A stretch of DNA of 64,000 nucleotides from Lentzea nigeriaca (GTDB lineage: Bacteria; Actinomycetota; Actinomycetes; Mycobacteriales; Pseudonocardiaceae), in NCBI RefSeq assembly GCF_016907955.1, contig NZ_JAFBCX010000004.1, forward strand, positions 434,001-498,000. The letters run 5' to 3'. The position numbers and the translations under genes are program-made. This document shows, piece after piece, positions 42,601 through 52,137 of this stretch. Under the pieces are notes generated by a model. It made no database searches and was not told the DNA's origin. It saw only the letters and a list, made by a program, of their open reading frames with translations. The first letter of the stretch is position 1. Each line of letters starts with the position of its first letter.

Positions 42601-45600
42601 TTGAAGAAGCAGACAACCGCTGCGGCGGCAGTCACCGTGGTGAGCATCGCCGTCGCCATCGTCGTGAACCTGCTGACGTCGGGGTGGAGCTGGACGTTCT
42701 TCGTGCTGCTGGCGGTACTCGCCGCCGTCTGGGTCGCGCTCGCGGTGTGGCAGGTGTCGGCGGGCCGCATCAAGCCTCTCGGAGCACCCGCGGCGACCGC
42801 TGCCGGCGGAATCGTCGCCCGGCCGGAACTCTCCAGCCGGATCGTCCGCCTGCTGCTGGGCTCGGGAACGCGCAAGGTCGCCATCACGACGGGCCTCTGG
42901 GGCGCAGGAGGTTTCGGCAAGACCACCCTCGCCGCGGAGGTCTGCGAGAACCCGGAGATCAAGGCGGCGTTCGGCGCGAACATCTGGTGGGTCACCGTCG
43001 GCCAGGAGGTACGCGGCGCCGCGCTCGCCGACACGATCAACGACGTCATCAAGCGCATCGACGGCCAGAGCCCAGGCCTCACCCGGCCCGAGCAGGCAGG
43101 CATGCACCTGGGCGCGCTGCTGAAGGAGCGCGGCCGCTCACTGCTCGTCGTCGACGACGTCTGGTCCGCCGAGCAGCTGCGCCCGTTCCTCGACGCGGGC
43201 CGCGGCTGCACGCTGCTGGTGACCACCCGGTTCTCCGACGTCCTGCCGGGCGACGCGGAACCCGTCGAGGTCAACGAGATGCGCCCGGACCAGGCGAGCG
43301 CGCTGGTGAACAGCGGCCTCGCCGGACTGCCCGACTCCGTCAGGGACGGCCTGCTGGACATCACCGGCCGGTGGCCGCTCGCCCTCAGCCTGGCCAACGC
43401 CGCTCTGCGCCGAGCGGACCGCACCGGCGCAGACGTGGTCGAGACCGCGCGGAAACTGTTGCAGCGCCTGCAAGAACTCGGCCCTGCCGCACTCGACGTC
43501 ACCGACGCGGATCGCCGGGACCGCACCGTCGCCGCCACTCTCGAATCCTCGCTGAGCCTGCTCGGCGAACGTCGCGACCGCGTTGTCGAGCTGGCGATCT
43601 TCCCCGAGGACACCGACATCCCGCGGGACCTGATCGCGTTGCTCTGGCACCGCACCGCCGGTCTGTCGTCCGACGAGACCGACCTGCTGTGCCAAGAGAT
43701 CGTCGACCTCTCGCTGGCGACCGGTCTGCACCGCGTGCGCCTGCACGACGTCATCCGCTCCTACCTGCGCCACGAGTGCGGGCTCGACCGCCTCACCGCA
43801 CTGCACAACACGTTCCTCGACGGTGTCGCCGCAACGCTTCCAGCCGATGGGTGGTGGCAGCTTCCGGACGAGCAGGAACACCTGTGGCGCACGCTCGCCT
43901 ACCACCTCACCGGTGCTCAGCGGACCGAGGAGCTGGCCGAGCTGGTTGAGGCGCCTGCCTGGCTCATCGGCAAGCTGCGCAAGCTCGGCCCGGTCGCGGT
44001 CGCCGAGGACGTCGCCCTCGTCGACAACGAACACAGCCGCGAACTCACCCGGTTCCTCGACCAGTTGGGGCACACGCTCACCCCGACCAACCCGGAACAC
44101 GCGGTGGTCAACGCCCTGGCACACCGGCTGATCAGGTATCCGGTGCTGAAGAAGCTGCAGGAGGCGGCGATCACGGAAACCCGAGACGTGCCGCGCCTCG
44201 TTCCGCGCGGGCCGATGCCGGACCTACCCGATCCGGCGTTGAACCGAGTGCTCGTGGGACACAACGAGAGCGTGATCGGGTGCGCGTTCTCGCCCACCGG
44301 GAAGTGGCTCGCCACGATCTGCGACGACGACACGATTCGGGTGTGGGACCCGAACACCGGTCGGCTGCTGCAGGTCATCAACAGCACCGAACCGTTGTTC
44401 GGGAACAGTGTCCTTTCATCCGACGGCAAGTGGCTCGCGGTCGAGGGTGTCCGGGCGCTGATCCATGTTTTCGACACCAGCTCATGGGCCATGCATGTGA
44501 CCCTGGACAGCCGCGGCTCACTTCAGTGCTTCACCTTCCTGGACGACGGCACCCTGGTCGCCGCCAACGACCGAAAGCAGCTGATCGTGTGGGACGTGGC
44601 CGCCAGGGACGAGCTTCGGCGGTTCAAGATCGGGCGGGATCTCGACCGCTGCGCCGCGATGACCGGCACCACTCTGCTAGGTCTCGATGACGGCTTTGTT
44701 CGTCTGTGGCACACGGACACCGGCAAGCACGTGACGCTCACCGAGCTGCAGTCGACCTACTGGTCCGGCATGGCGATCGACCCCAGTCGCCGGTGGATGG
44801 CACTGGCCGACGACGCGGGCCTCTTCGTGCTCGACCTAAGTCGCCCCAGCCAGCCGCCACGAATCCTGCGGCATCACCCAGAATTGACCACTGCTGTGTT
44901 CTCCCCTCGTGGTGACTTGCTTGCCACCGCCGACGACGGAGGCGTGATCTCCATCTGGGAGGTCGCGGAGTGGCGCCTGCTCGGACGGATCTCCGGGCAC
45001 GGTTCGTTGATCAATGAGCTGGCGTTCTCCCCCGACGGCTCCATTCTCGCTTCGGCCGGCGAGGACAAAACGGCACGGCTGTGGGATCCATCGCTGGCAT
45101 CAGAACGGATACAACACACCGCCGCATCCGCCTGCGCAGTCGCGCCCGATGGCACATGGCTCGCGGTCTCGACGCCGAGAAGCACGATCATCCAGTACAC
45201 CGCCTCCCCGGAGCCTGTGCTCGAGCTCGAGTTCGCGTACAACGCCAGGAAACTAACGTCGCTTCGTGGCGGCGCTCTGTTGCTGGTGGAGAAGTTCAGG
45301 GAGATCCTCCTCTGCGATGCGAACGACTGGTACTCCGGCCGAGCACTGGAGCATCCCGAAGGCCGTTTCCTCAGTTCGGCATCCGGTGGCGGCTCGTTCG
45401 TCTGCGTGACCGGCTCCTCAGGGCAGGCCTACCTGTGGAACGTCGACAACTGGGGCCCACCCAAGTTCGTGATGATCGACGCCGACTCGGTACGGCTGAC
45501 CGACGGCCCGCCGGCAGAACCCCAGCGCTGGTCGCGCCCGCGCCGGAAGGCACCAACCCCAGCAAGGATCGTCGGAGCATCCATTGCCCTGTCCGGTGAT

Positions 45601-46038
45601 TCGCTGGTGGTCGCCACCGACACGGCGATCTTCATCATCGCGCCGGGCACAGGTGAGGTGATCGCCACCATTCCTGTGCAGGATTCACCGGCCGGTGCCG
45701 TGATCTCTCCGGACGGACGCTGGCTCGTTTTCGACGACGGGGACGGGCTGCAGGTGTGGGACACGGGCACCTGCACTCACCGGGTGACCCTCGCGGAGAT
45801 CAGCACCGAGATCGAGGGAGCCGCGTGGACACCCGACAACTCGCTGATCGCCGTGGTCACGCAAGACCAGGTCGTGCGGATCTACGACACCGCCACCTGG
45901 CAGTGCCTCACCTCCATTCGTCTTGACGGCAAAGTGGCTGACTGCGACTGGGCAGGCAACACCGACCTGGTCGTGGTCGGCCGGCGCGGCGTCTACCGCT
46001 TCGACTTCTGCGGCGGGTCTCCCGAAGCCACAGGGTGA
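42601..46038 (+). CDS. Membrane-anchored STAND NTPase: NB-ARC plus WD40 repeats
   Basis: An 1145-aa protein. Two N-terminal membrane helices (about 8-26 and 31-52) are followed by an NB-ARC NTPase (75-340) with Walker A GAGGFGKTT (101-109), Walker B LLVVDD (181-186) and GRWPLALSLANAAL, the GLPLA-like motif. A winged-helix region follows (about 340-420, ending RLHDVIRSYLRHE), then a helical linker, then WD40 repeats from about 545 to the end (HNESVIGCAFSPTGKWLATI, FSPDGSILASAGEDKTARLW), enough for two propellers. The layout resembles APAF-1 and other signal-sensing STAND proteins. TTG 42601 follows GTGAGG. Ligand and output are unknown. Confidence 0.88.
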   Translation: MKKQTTAAAAVTVVSIAVAIVVNLLTSGWSWTFFVLLAVLAAVWVALAVWQVSAGRIKPLGAPAATAAGGIVARPELSSRIVRLLLGSGTRKVAITTGLWGAGGFGKTTLAAEVCENPEIKAAFGANIWWVTVGQEVRGAALADTINDVIKRIDGQSPGLTRPEQAGMHLGALLKERGRSLLVVDDVWSAEQLRPFLDAGRGCTLLVTTRFSDVLPGDAEPVEVNEMRPDQASALVNSGLAGLPDSVRDGLLDITGRWPLALSLANAALRRADRTGADVVETARKLLQRLQELGPAALDVTDADRRDRTVAATLESSLSLLGERRDRVVELAIFPEDTDIPRDLIALLWHRTAGLSSDETDLLCQEIVDLSLATGLHRVRLHDVIRSYLRHECGLDRLTALHNTFLDGVAATLPADGWWQLPDEQEHLWRTLAYHLTGAQRTEELAELVEAPAWLIGKLRKLGPVAVAEDVALVDNEHSRELTRFLDQLGHTLTPTNPEHAVVNALAHRLIRYPVLKKLQEAAITETRDVPRLVPRGPMPDLPDPALNRVLVGHNESVIGCAFSPTGKWLATICDDDTIRVWDPNTGRLLQVINSTEPLFGNSVLSSDGKWLAVEGVRALIHVFDTSSWAMHVTLDSRGSLQCFTFLDDGTLVAANDRKQLIVWDVAARDELRRFKIGRDLDRCAAMTGTTLLGLDDGFVRLWHTDTGKHVTLTELQSTYWSGMAIDPSRRWMALADDAGLFVLDLSRPSQPPRILRHHPELTTAVFSPRGDLLATADDGGVISIWEVAEWRLLGRISGHGSLINELAFSPDGSILASAGEDKTARLWDPSLASERIQHTAASACAVAPDGTWLAVSTPRSTIIQYTASPEPVLELEFAYNARKLTSLRGGALLLVEKFREILLCDANDWYSGRALEHPEGRFLSSASGGGSFVCVTGSSGQAYLWNVDNWGPPKFVMIDADSVRLTDGPPAEPQRWSRPRRKAPTPARIVGASIALSGDSLVVATDTAIFIIAPGTGEVIATIPVQDSPAGAVISPDGRWLVFDDGDGLQVWDTGTCTHRVTLAEISTEIEGAAWTPDNSLIAVVTQDQVVRIYDTATWQCLTSIRLDGKVADCDWAGNTDLVVVGRRGVYRFDFCGGSPEATG

Positions 46039-46949
46039 TCGAGGGACACGATGCGCACCGGTGGTCTTGGCCGGGCCGCCGCTGCCTGATGAGCCTTCTT
46101 CAGCTCGCGTGCCACCGCGTCCGGATGATCGCGAAGGCGGGTGGGGAGGGTTTGCAGGACCAGGATTCCCGCTGCGGCATAACGACTGTTGCGCGCGAGG
46201 GTGCGTTCGTAGTCGCGCGGTCCGAAGTGGAACGCCTTCGAGTCGATCTCCCAGGCCAGGGCCACGTCGTCGAACCAGGCGTCCGGTCGGCCGATGACCA
46301 GACCGTCGGCGTCGGCGATCGTGACGTTCCAATGTGGTGTGGTCAGGCGGATTCGATGGGAGAGGCGGCGGGCGTCGCGTTCGGCCACCGATTCCGCGCG
46401 GCCCAGTTCTTTCAGGACGGTGCGGACCAGCTTGGTGCCGTAGCGGTTGGTTCTGGCCTCCGCGGTGAGGCTTTCCGGCGTGCAGCGGCCTTTTTGGATG
46501 GCGGCGGCCACCAGGGCGGTGGCGGCGTCGGCCGAGCACAACTGGCGGCAGGCGTCGACTACGGCGCGGGCTGCCGACACCACAGGAAAGCCGCCCAAGT
46601 CGGTGGACGCGGGCATCGGCGAGGCGCGTTCGAGGATCAGCGCGCCGCTGCCGCGGGCGGAATTCGGCACCAGCACGTGGATTTCCGTGCCGTAGGCAGG
46701 CAGGCCGTGGCGGCGGCAGGCTTCCGCACCGGTCAGGACGGCACCGGGGCCCGCGCGGAGCAGGGCCGCGGTGACCTGTTGGTCGCGGGTGGGCGGGCCG
46801 TTGTGCAGCAGCACCACGCCGGCGTGCATGCGCTGCCACGGCCCGCCCGGTTCGCATCGGCGCCAGGGGTTCGCTACTCCCAGCGACTTCAGGGCGGTGG
46901 CGCTGATGACTCCCAGATCGCTGCGCTCGCGCAGGTGTTCGATGAGCAT
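45993..46949 (-). CDS. AbiEi-like winged helix plus DUF559-type nuclease domain
   Basis: A 318-aa protein. Residues 1-110 resemble the AbiEi antitoxin N-terminus and adjoining domain (WQRMHAGVVLLHNGPPTRDQ, GAVLTGAEACRRHGL). Residues 195-290 resemble a DUF559/PD-(D/E)XK-like domain (GRPDAWFDDVALAWEIDSKA, then RDYERTLARNSRYAAAGI), where D..E.D are candidate metal ligands. No AbiEii toxin gene adjoins. It overlaps the 3' end of the STAND gene by 46 bp, tail to tail, and follows a Thr-rich secreted protein gene by 4 nt. ATG 46949 is the first start consistent with the family. Confidence 0.72.
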   Translation of the reverse strand: MLIEHLRERSDLGVISATALKSLGVANPWRRCEPGGPWQRMHAGVVLLHNGPPTRDQQVTAALLRAGPGAVLTGAEACRRHGLPAYGTEIHVLVPNSARGSGALILERASPMPASTDLGGFPVVSAARAVVDACRQLCSADAATALVAAAIQKGRCTPESLTAEARTNRYGTKLVRTVLKELGRAESVAERDARRLSHRIRLTTPHWNVTIADADGLVIGRPDAWFDDVALAWEIDSKAFHFGPRDYERTLARNSRYAAAGILVLQTLPTRLRDHPDAVARELKKAHQAAAARPRPPVRIVSLDHPVASGDPPQKSKR

Positions 46950-46953
46950 GGAG

Positions 46954-47364
46954 TCAGTGTGACAAGCGCCACCGACAGTTTTTGACGGCCAGCGGCAGGA
47001 GGGTGCCTGGCGCGCGGAGGTTCGCGACCGGATTGGTCGTCGTCGGAGGCTTGGTCGTCGGTGGAGTGGTTGTTGCGGTCGTCGTCGTTGTGACCGGCGT
47101 CGTCGTCTTCGTGCTCGTCGTGGTCGACGGCTTCGTGTACGTGAACGTGGACGCCTTGGTGCAGGTGGTCGGACGCGTCGAGGTGGGAGGTTCGTCACCT
47201 CTTGGCGCGGGCGTGCGCCATCGTCGACGTTCTTTCGCGCACCACGCGGTGGCGCACACCAAGCCGTCCTCGGAGGCCGAGGCCTCCGAGGCGGCACCGT
47301 GCAGCGCGACGATCGACAACACAGCTCCGGCGGTGAGCACACCGATATAGGCGATCCGTGACAT
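46954..47364 (-). CDS. Secreted Thr/Pro-rich protein
   Basis: A 136-aa protein with a signal peptide (about 1-31, ending SASA), a short Cys-containing segment (LVCATAWCAKERRRW), a 55-residue stretch dominated by Thr and Pro, and a C-terminal LPLAVKNCRWRLSH. The three cysteines could form disulfides outside the cell. No family recognised. It precedes the AbiEi/DUF559-like gene in the same direction by 4 nt, so the pair is probably cotranscribed. Confidence 0.68.
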   Translation of the reverse strand: MSRIAYIGVLTAGAVLSIVALHGAASEASASEDGLVCATAWCAKERRRWRTPAPRGDEPPTSTRPTTCTKASTFTYTKPSTTTSTKTTTPVTTTTTATTTPPTTKPPTTTNPVANLRAPGTLLPLAVKNCRWRLSH

Positions 47365-47446
47365 GCCACGATGGCTCGCCCAGGTACTGCGTGTCGCTCG
47401 CGATGCGAGCGGACATCACCCGTCAGGTGCGTCCGACATCGCTCGA

Positions 47447-47797
47447 TCAGGTCCAGAAGACAGCGATGCCCACGTTCAGCACAACGAGCGAGGCGGCCGT
47501 CGGCATCAGCCAGGACGGGGCCTTGGGCTTGTTGACGTTGATGGCGACGATCGCGGCGATGGCCACGACGACCAGCAGCTTCACGCCGATCTTGATGTGG
47601 TCGTACTTCACCGAGTCGACCAGCGGGTCGATGCCGACCAGCGCGACACCGGTGAGCAGCTGCAGGGCGGCGCCGTGCAGCCAGCCCTTGTTGACCGGCG
47701 CGTCCTTGCCGGCCTTGGCCTGCAACATGATCATCGCGACGAGCAAGCCCATGCCGAGCAGGTGCAGGAACACCAGCAACAGGCGTACGAACTCCAC
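47447..47797 (-). CDS. Four-helix integral membrane protein
   Basis: A 116-aa protein with four hydrophobic helices (VEFVRLLLVFLHLLGMGLLV, then helices around 47-60, 68-88 and 96-113). No recognised enzyme motif; relatives occur beside the SCO4848-like gene in other actinomycetes. GTG 47797 is preceded by AGGAAA. It begins 8 nt after the stop of the SCO4848-like gene. Confidence 0.78.
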   Translation of the reverse strand: MEFVRLLLVFLHLLGMGLLVAMIMLQAKAGKDAPVNKGWLHGAALQLLTGVALVGIDPLVDSVKYDHIKIGVKLLVVVAIAAIVAINVNKPKAPSWLMPTAASLVVLNVGIAVFWT

Positions 47798-47805
47798 AGC
47801 GTTTC

Positions 47806-48033
47806 CTATCGACGTCGAGTGGCCAGGAAGCCCCGCACGCCCAGCACCCCGATGATGGTGCCGAGCACGAGCGAGACGATCACGAGCACCAGGTGCACCG
47901 TGAAGAAAGCAGTAGGTCCGTCGCTGAACGAACGTGGGTCTTTCCAGATGTTTTTCAGGAACGTGGGCCAGATCACCCAGGACCACACACCGAAAGCCAC
48001 CAGGAAGAGTGACATCGGGCGCGAGAGCTTCAC
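47806..48033 (-). CDS. SCO4848-family small membrane protein
   Basis: A 75-aa protein (KLSRPMSLFLVAFGVWSWVI, WKDPRSFSDGPTAFFTVHLV) with two membrane helices. From memory it matches the SCO4848 family, which in Streptomyces also stands next to a D-alanyl-D-alanine carboxypeptidase gene. GTG 48033 lies 7 nt after a GATACT -10 box, so the mRNA is probably leaderless. It is divergent from the carboxypeptidase gene. Confidence 0.85.
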   Translation of the reverse strand: MKLSRPMSLFLVAFGVWSWVIWPTFLKNIWKDPRSFSDGPTAFFTVHLVLVIVSLVLGTIIGVLGVRGFLATRRR

Positions 48034-48082
48034 GGCGACCAGTATCGGACGTGGTGCGTGCACGACGCTAAACGGGGGTGGA

Positions 48083-48088
48083 TAGCCT
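48083..48088 (+). promoter_or_regulatory. -10 box of the D,D-carboxypeptidase gene
   Basis: TAGCCT lies 6 nt before the GTG at 48095. The GGAGG between them is too close to the start to act as a normal ribosome binding site, which supports a leaderless transcript. Confidence 0.5.
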
Positions 48089-48094
48089 GGAGGC

Positions 48095-49360
48095 GTGCCC
48101 TTCACCAAACGGCTCATCGTCGCCCTGGTCCTAGCAACGGCCACAGCCGCGTTCGCCGCACCGACCGGCACCGCGCAGCAGGCCGCCTCGGCGCAGTGCG
48201 CGAACCGCGAGACCCCGCCGCCCCCGGTGGACACGTCCGAGCAGCCGGCGCCCGGCCAGAAGGCGCCGACCCCGCTGGAGGTGCCGGAGAAGCCGATCGG
48301 CGGCGACCGCCTCGGCGAGTGCGGCCTGATCCTGCCGCCGAACTCGGCCCAGCCCCCGAGCGGCATCACGGCCGCCTCGTGGCTGCTCGCGGACATCGAC
48401 AGCGGCGCCGTCATCGCCGCGTACGACCCGCACGGCCGTCAGCGCCCGGCCAGCGTCATCAAGGTGCTGCTGGCGATGGTCGTGGCCAAGGAACTGCGCG
48501 GCGACCTCGTGGTCACCGCCAGCGCCGAGGACACGCAGCAGGAGTGCACCTGCGTGGGCCTGAAGGACGGCGGCCAGTACACGGTCCGCCAGCTGCTGCA
48601 GGGCCTGCTCCTCACCTCGGGCAACGACGTGGCGCACACCCTGGCCCGTCAGCTCGGCGGCGTCCCGAACGCCCTGCGCAAGATGAACGCCATGGCGAAG
48701 GAACTCGGCGCCCTCGACACCCGCGCCGTGACCCCGTCCGGCCTCGACGCCCCCGGCACGAGCACCTCGGCCTACGACGTGGCCCTGATCTTCCGCGGCG
48801 CCATGAAGTACGACGAGTTCGCCCAGGCCATCAAACTCCAGCAGGCACAGTTCCCCGGCCGCAACGGCGGCACGATCATGCTGACGAACGACAACCGCCT
48901 GCTCGCCAGCTACCAGGGCGCCATCGGCGGCAAAACGGGCTTCACCGACGACTCCCAGCACACCTACGTAGGCGCCGCCGAACGCAACGGCCGCCGCCTC
49001 GTCGTCGTCCTCCTGCGCGGCCAGCAACAGCCCACCCACATCACCAACCAGGCCGCGAAACTCCTGGACTACGGCTTCGCCATGGGCCCCGGTGGCGTGG
49101 GCAAACTGGTCGACGGCGCCCCCCAGCCCAAGCCAAAGGTCACGTCGACCCAGGAAAACACCGAAACCTCGAACGACACGGCAGCCACGACCTCCGACAC
49201 GGGCCGCCCAAGCCCCACCGCCTTCGGCACCGTGGGCCTCCCCATCACGGCAGCGGCCGGCATCGGCCTCCTGGCAGCCATCCTCCTCTACATCCGCAAC
49301 AAGCGAGCCAAGGCGGCAAGGGCACGCCGCCAAGCCGCCCAAGCGGCCCAGGGGGTCTGA
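48095..49360 (+). CDS. D-alanyl-D-alanine carboxypeptidase (class C PBP)
   Basis: A 421-aa exported penicillin-binding protein that trims the terminal D-Ala of peptidoglycan stem peptides. Signal peptide 1-32, Pro-rich spacer (40-68), then the S11 peptidase fold with Ser120-xx-Lys123 (SVIK), SGN (175-177) and KTG (280-282). A Ser/Thr-rich stretch leads to a C-terminal membrane helix (about 378-396) and a basic cytoplasmic tail. Divergent from the SCO4848-like gene. Confidence 0.95.
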   Translation: MPFTKRLIVALVLATATAAFAAPTGTAQQAASAQCANRETPPPPVDTSEQPAPGQKAPTPLEVPEKPIGGDRLGECGLILPPNSAQPPSGITAASWLLADIDSGAVIAAYDPHGRQRPASVIKVLLAMVVAKELRGDLVVTASAEDTQQECTCVGLKDGGQYTVRQLLQGLLLTSGNDVAHTLARQLGGVPNALRKMNAMAKELGALDTRAVTPSGLDAPGTSTSAYDVALIFRGAMKYDEFAQAIKLQQAQFPGRNGGTIMLTNDNRLLASYQGAIGGKTGFTDDSQHTYVGAAERNGRRLVVVLLRGQQQPTHITNQAAKLLDYGFAMGPGGVGKLVDGAPQPKPKVTSTQENTETSNDTAATTSDTGRPSPTAFGTVGLPITAAAGIGLLAAILLYIRNKRAKAARARRQAAQAAQGV

Positions 49361-49375
49361 CCTCCGCAACGCCAC

Positions 49376-49405
49376 GGCCCCAGCGCACCGGCGCTGGGGC
49401 CTTTT
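49376..49405 (+). terminator. Rho-independent terminator
   Basis: An 11-bp perfect stem (49376-49386 with 49391-49401), ACCG loop, then TTTT. It ends the carboxypeptidase gene. Confidence 0.9.
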
Positions 49406-49765
49406 CGTGTGAGCAGTCCGGGAAGCTGGTCCGGCGGGGCATGCCGCGCGGCTTGGGGCGGCAAGCACCTGCCAGGGCGACGCTGCGCAGGCTCGCGCAG
49501 AGGTCCCCTGGGATTTCGGATCCCCCGCGACCCAACGTACGCGGCAGGTCTGACACTTCTTGGGCGAAGCGATCACGCGGTGGTGACGGCGGCGGCCGCC
49601 CCACCGAATCCAGGCCGAGAAGACCTTCAGCCGCAAAGGTGCAGCCGAGCCGGACGGCCCTAATGCCCCACCGGGAAGCGGTAATTCCCGGAACCTGACG
49701 GCCCCCATCGCAATCGTCGCGAAGCGGCGACGAAATAACCCGGCTCGTCAAGGTGACCAGCGAAA
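49406..49765. other. Intergenic stretch without a supported gene
   Basis: Short frames exist on both strands but none shows family features. Two minor inverted repeats are seen: CCGGGAA/TTCCCGG around 49670-49690 and TCGTCGC/GCGACGA around 49710-49730. The latter may terminate the brkB-like gene transcribed from the right. Confidence 0.4.
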
Positions 49766-50752
49766 CTACCGCCTCCGCCACCGAACCCCGAGCAACGCCC
49801 CCACAACCGCCCCAGCCCCCAACATCAAGGAAGGCGAAGGCCCGGACCGAACAGAAACGACAGGCCGAATAACAGCAGGAGGAGGCGCGGGAACCACCTC
49901 AGGCTCGCGATTCTCCCGCGCAGTGGCCGTCCAAGCGGTGATGAACAACAAGAACTGCGCCACAATGTTGGCAAACACCAACACACCGATAACTGACCCG
50001 AACGCTGCAGAAGTAGGCGACCGGGTAACAAACGACAAGAACACCGTGGCCGCCTGCTTCAAAAACTCAAACCCGATAGCAGCAGCAAAAGCCCCACGCA
50101 ACGCGCTGCGCCACCCGACAGGCTTCCGCGGCAACCGAGCCAGCACCCACAGGAACACCATCCAGTTGGCCAGCAGCGACAACAGAATGGTGCCGATCTT
50201 CAGCAGCGCACGCGCCCACCCGGCGTCCTCGAACCCGAACCACTCCAGCACGTGCTTCGCGAACCCGGACCCTGCGGCGGTGATGCCGAACGACAACACG
50301 ATCGCCAGCCCGAGACCGACCAGAGCCAGCAGATCGCGCCACAGCGTCCCCAGGAACGGCAGGTTCGCCTTGGCGTGCCCCCACTGCGCGGTCAGGGCGT
50401 CCCTGAGGTTGCTCATCCACCCCAGCCCCGAGTAGGCGGCGCCGAGGAGGCCGATGATGCCGACCGTGCCCTTGGAGTCCAGGGCGGTGTTCACGGCCTC
50501 GTTGATCTGGTCGCGCAGGTTCTGGTCCGGCACGGCCTTGGCGATGCTCGCCTGCAGTTGGGCCAGCAGGTCCGGCTGGGACTGCAGCACGAAGCCCGCC
50601 ACCGCGAAGCTGATCATCAGGATCGGCACCAGCGACAGGATGCTGAAGTACGTGACGGCGGCCGCGTAGTGGGTGCCGTAGCTCTCGGTGTAGCGCTCGT
50701 ACGCCAGCATGATGTGGTCGAGCCATGCGTACTTCCGGCGCCACTTGTCCAC
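49766..50752 (-). CDS. YihY/BrkB-family membrane protein
   Basis: A 328-aa protein with about six membrane helices. The hallmark HYAAAVTYFSILSLVPIL lies at about 28-45 and GAAYSGLGWMSNLRDAL around 104. BrkB-type proteins were once called RNase BN; their transport role is not settled. The C-terminus is Pro-rich and ends in a basic tail after a last helix. GTG 50752 opens the gene, 24 bp from the trpS stop on the same strand. Confidence 0.9.
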   Translation of the reverse strand: MDKWRRKYAWLDHIMLAYERYTESYGTHYAAAVTYFSILSLVPILMISFAVAGFVLQSQPDLLAQLQASIAKAVPDQNLRDQINEAVNTALDSKGTVGIIGLLGAAYSGLGWMSNLRDALTAQWGHAKANLPFLGTLWRDLLALVGLGLAIVLSFGITAAGSGFAKHVLEWFGFEDAGWARALLKIGTILLSLLANWMVFLWVLARLPRKPVGWRSALRGAFAAAIGFEFLKQAATVFLSFVTRSPTSAAFGSVIGVLVFANIVAQFLLFITAWTATARENREPEVVPAPPPAVIRPVVSVRSGPSPSLMLGAGAVVGALLGVRWRRR

Positions 50753-50776
50753 CCTCAGGACGCTAGTGCACGTGCA

Positions 50777-51820
<1,044 letters not shown>

Positions 51821-52015
51821 TCAGTTCTGCGCGGTGTCCTGCTGGACGAGGTCGACGCGCTGGTTGGCGGCCGTGACCGGGGCCGGCTTGCGGCGCTTCA
51901 CCAGGCCGTACACCAGACCACCCACGCCGGCCGTGACCGCGACCAGACCCACGGGACCCGCAGCAGCGGTACCGGTCATGCTGCTCTCGACCGCAGCGCT
52001 CAGTACCAGACTCAT
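51821..52015 (-). CDS. Small single-pass membrane protein
   Basis: A 64-aa protein with a short hydrophobic N-terminus, a Gly/Val-rich membrane helix (GPVGLVAVTAGVGGLVYGLV), a basic stop-transfer (KRRKP) and a polar tail. No family recognised. It lies 27 bp upstream of trpS on the same strand. ATG 52015 is chosen; the frame opens to 52054. Confidence 0.6.
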   Translation of the reverse strand: MSLVLSAAVESSMTGTAAAGPVGLVAVTAGVGGLVYGLVKRRKPAPVTAANQRVDLVQQDTAQN

Positions 52016-52137
52016 GCCGTGCACTTGCCGAGCCTCCCCAAGGCACAGATCCACCCCGGAAGGGTGAACCTTGCTGACTGATTGGCCGCCAAGCTACCGA
52101 TCACCGGTAGCGTCTTTGCGCCGATTCAGACTATCGG

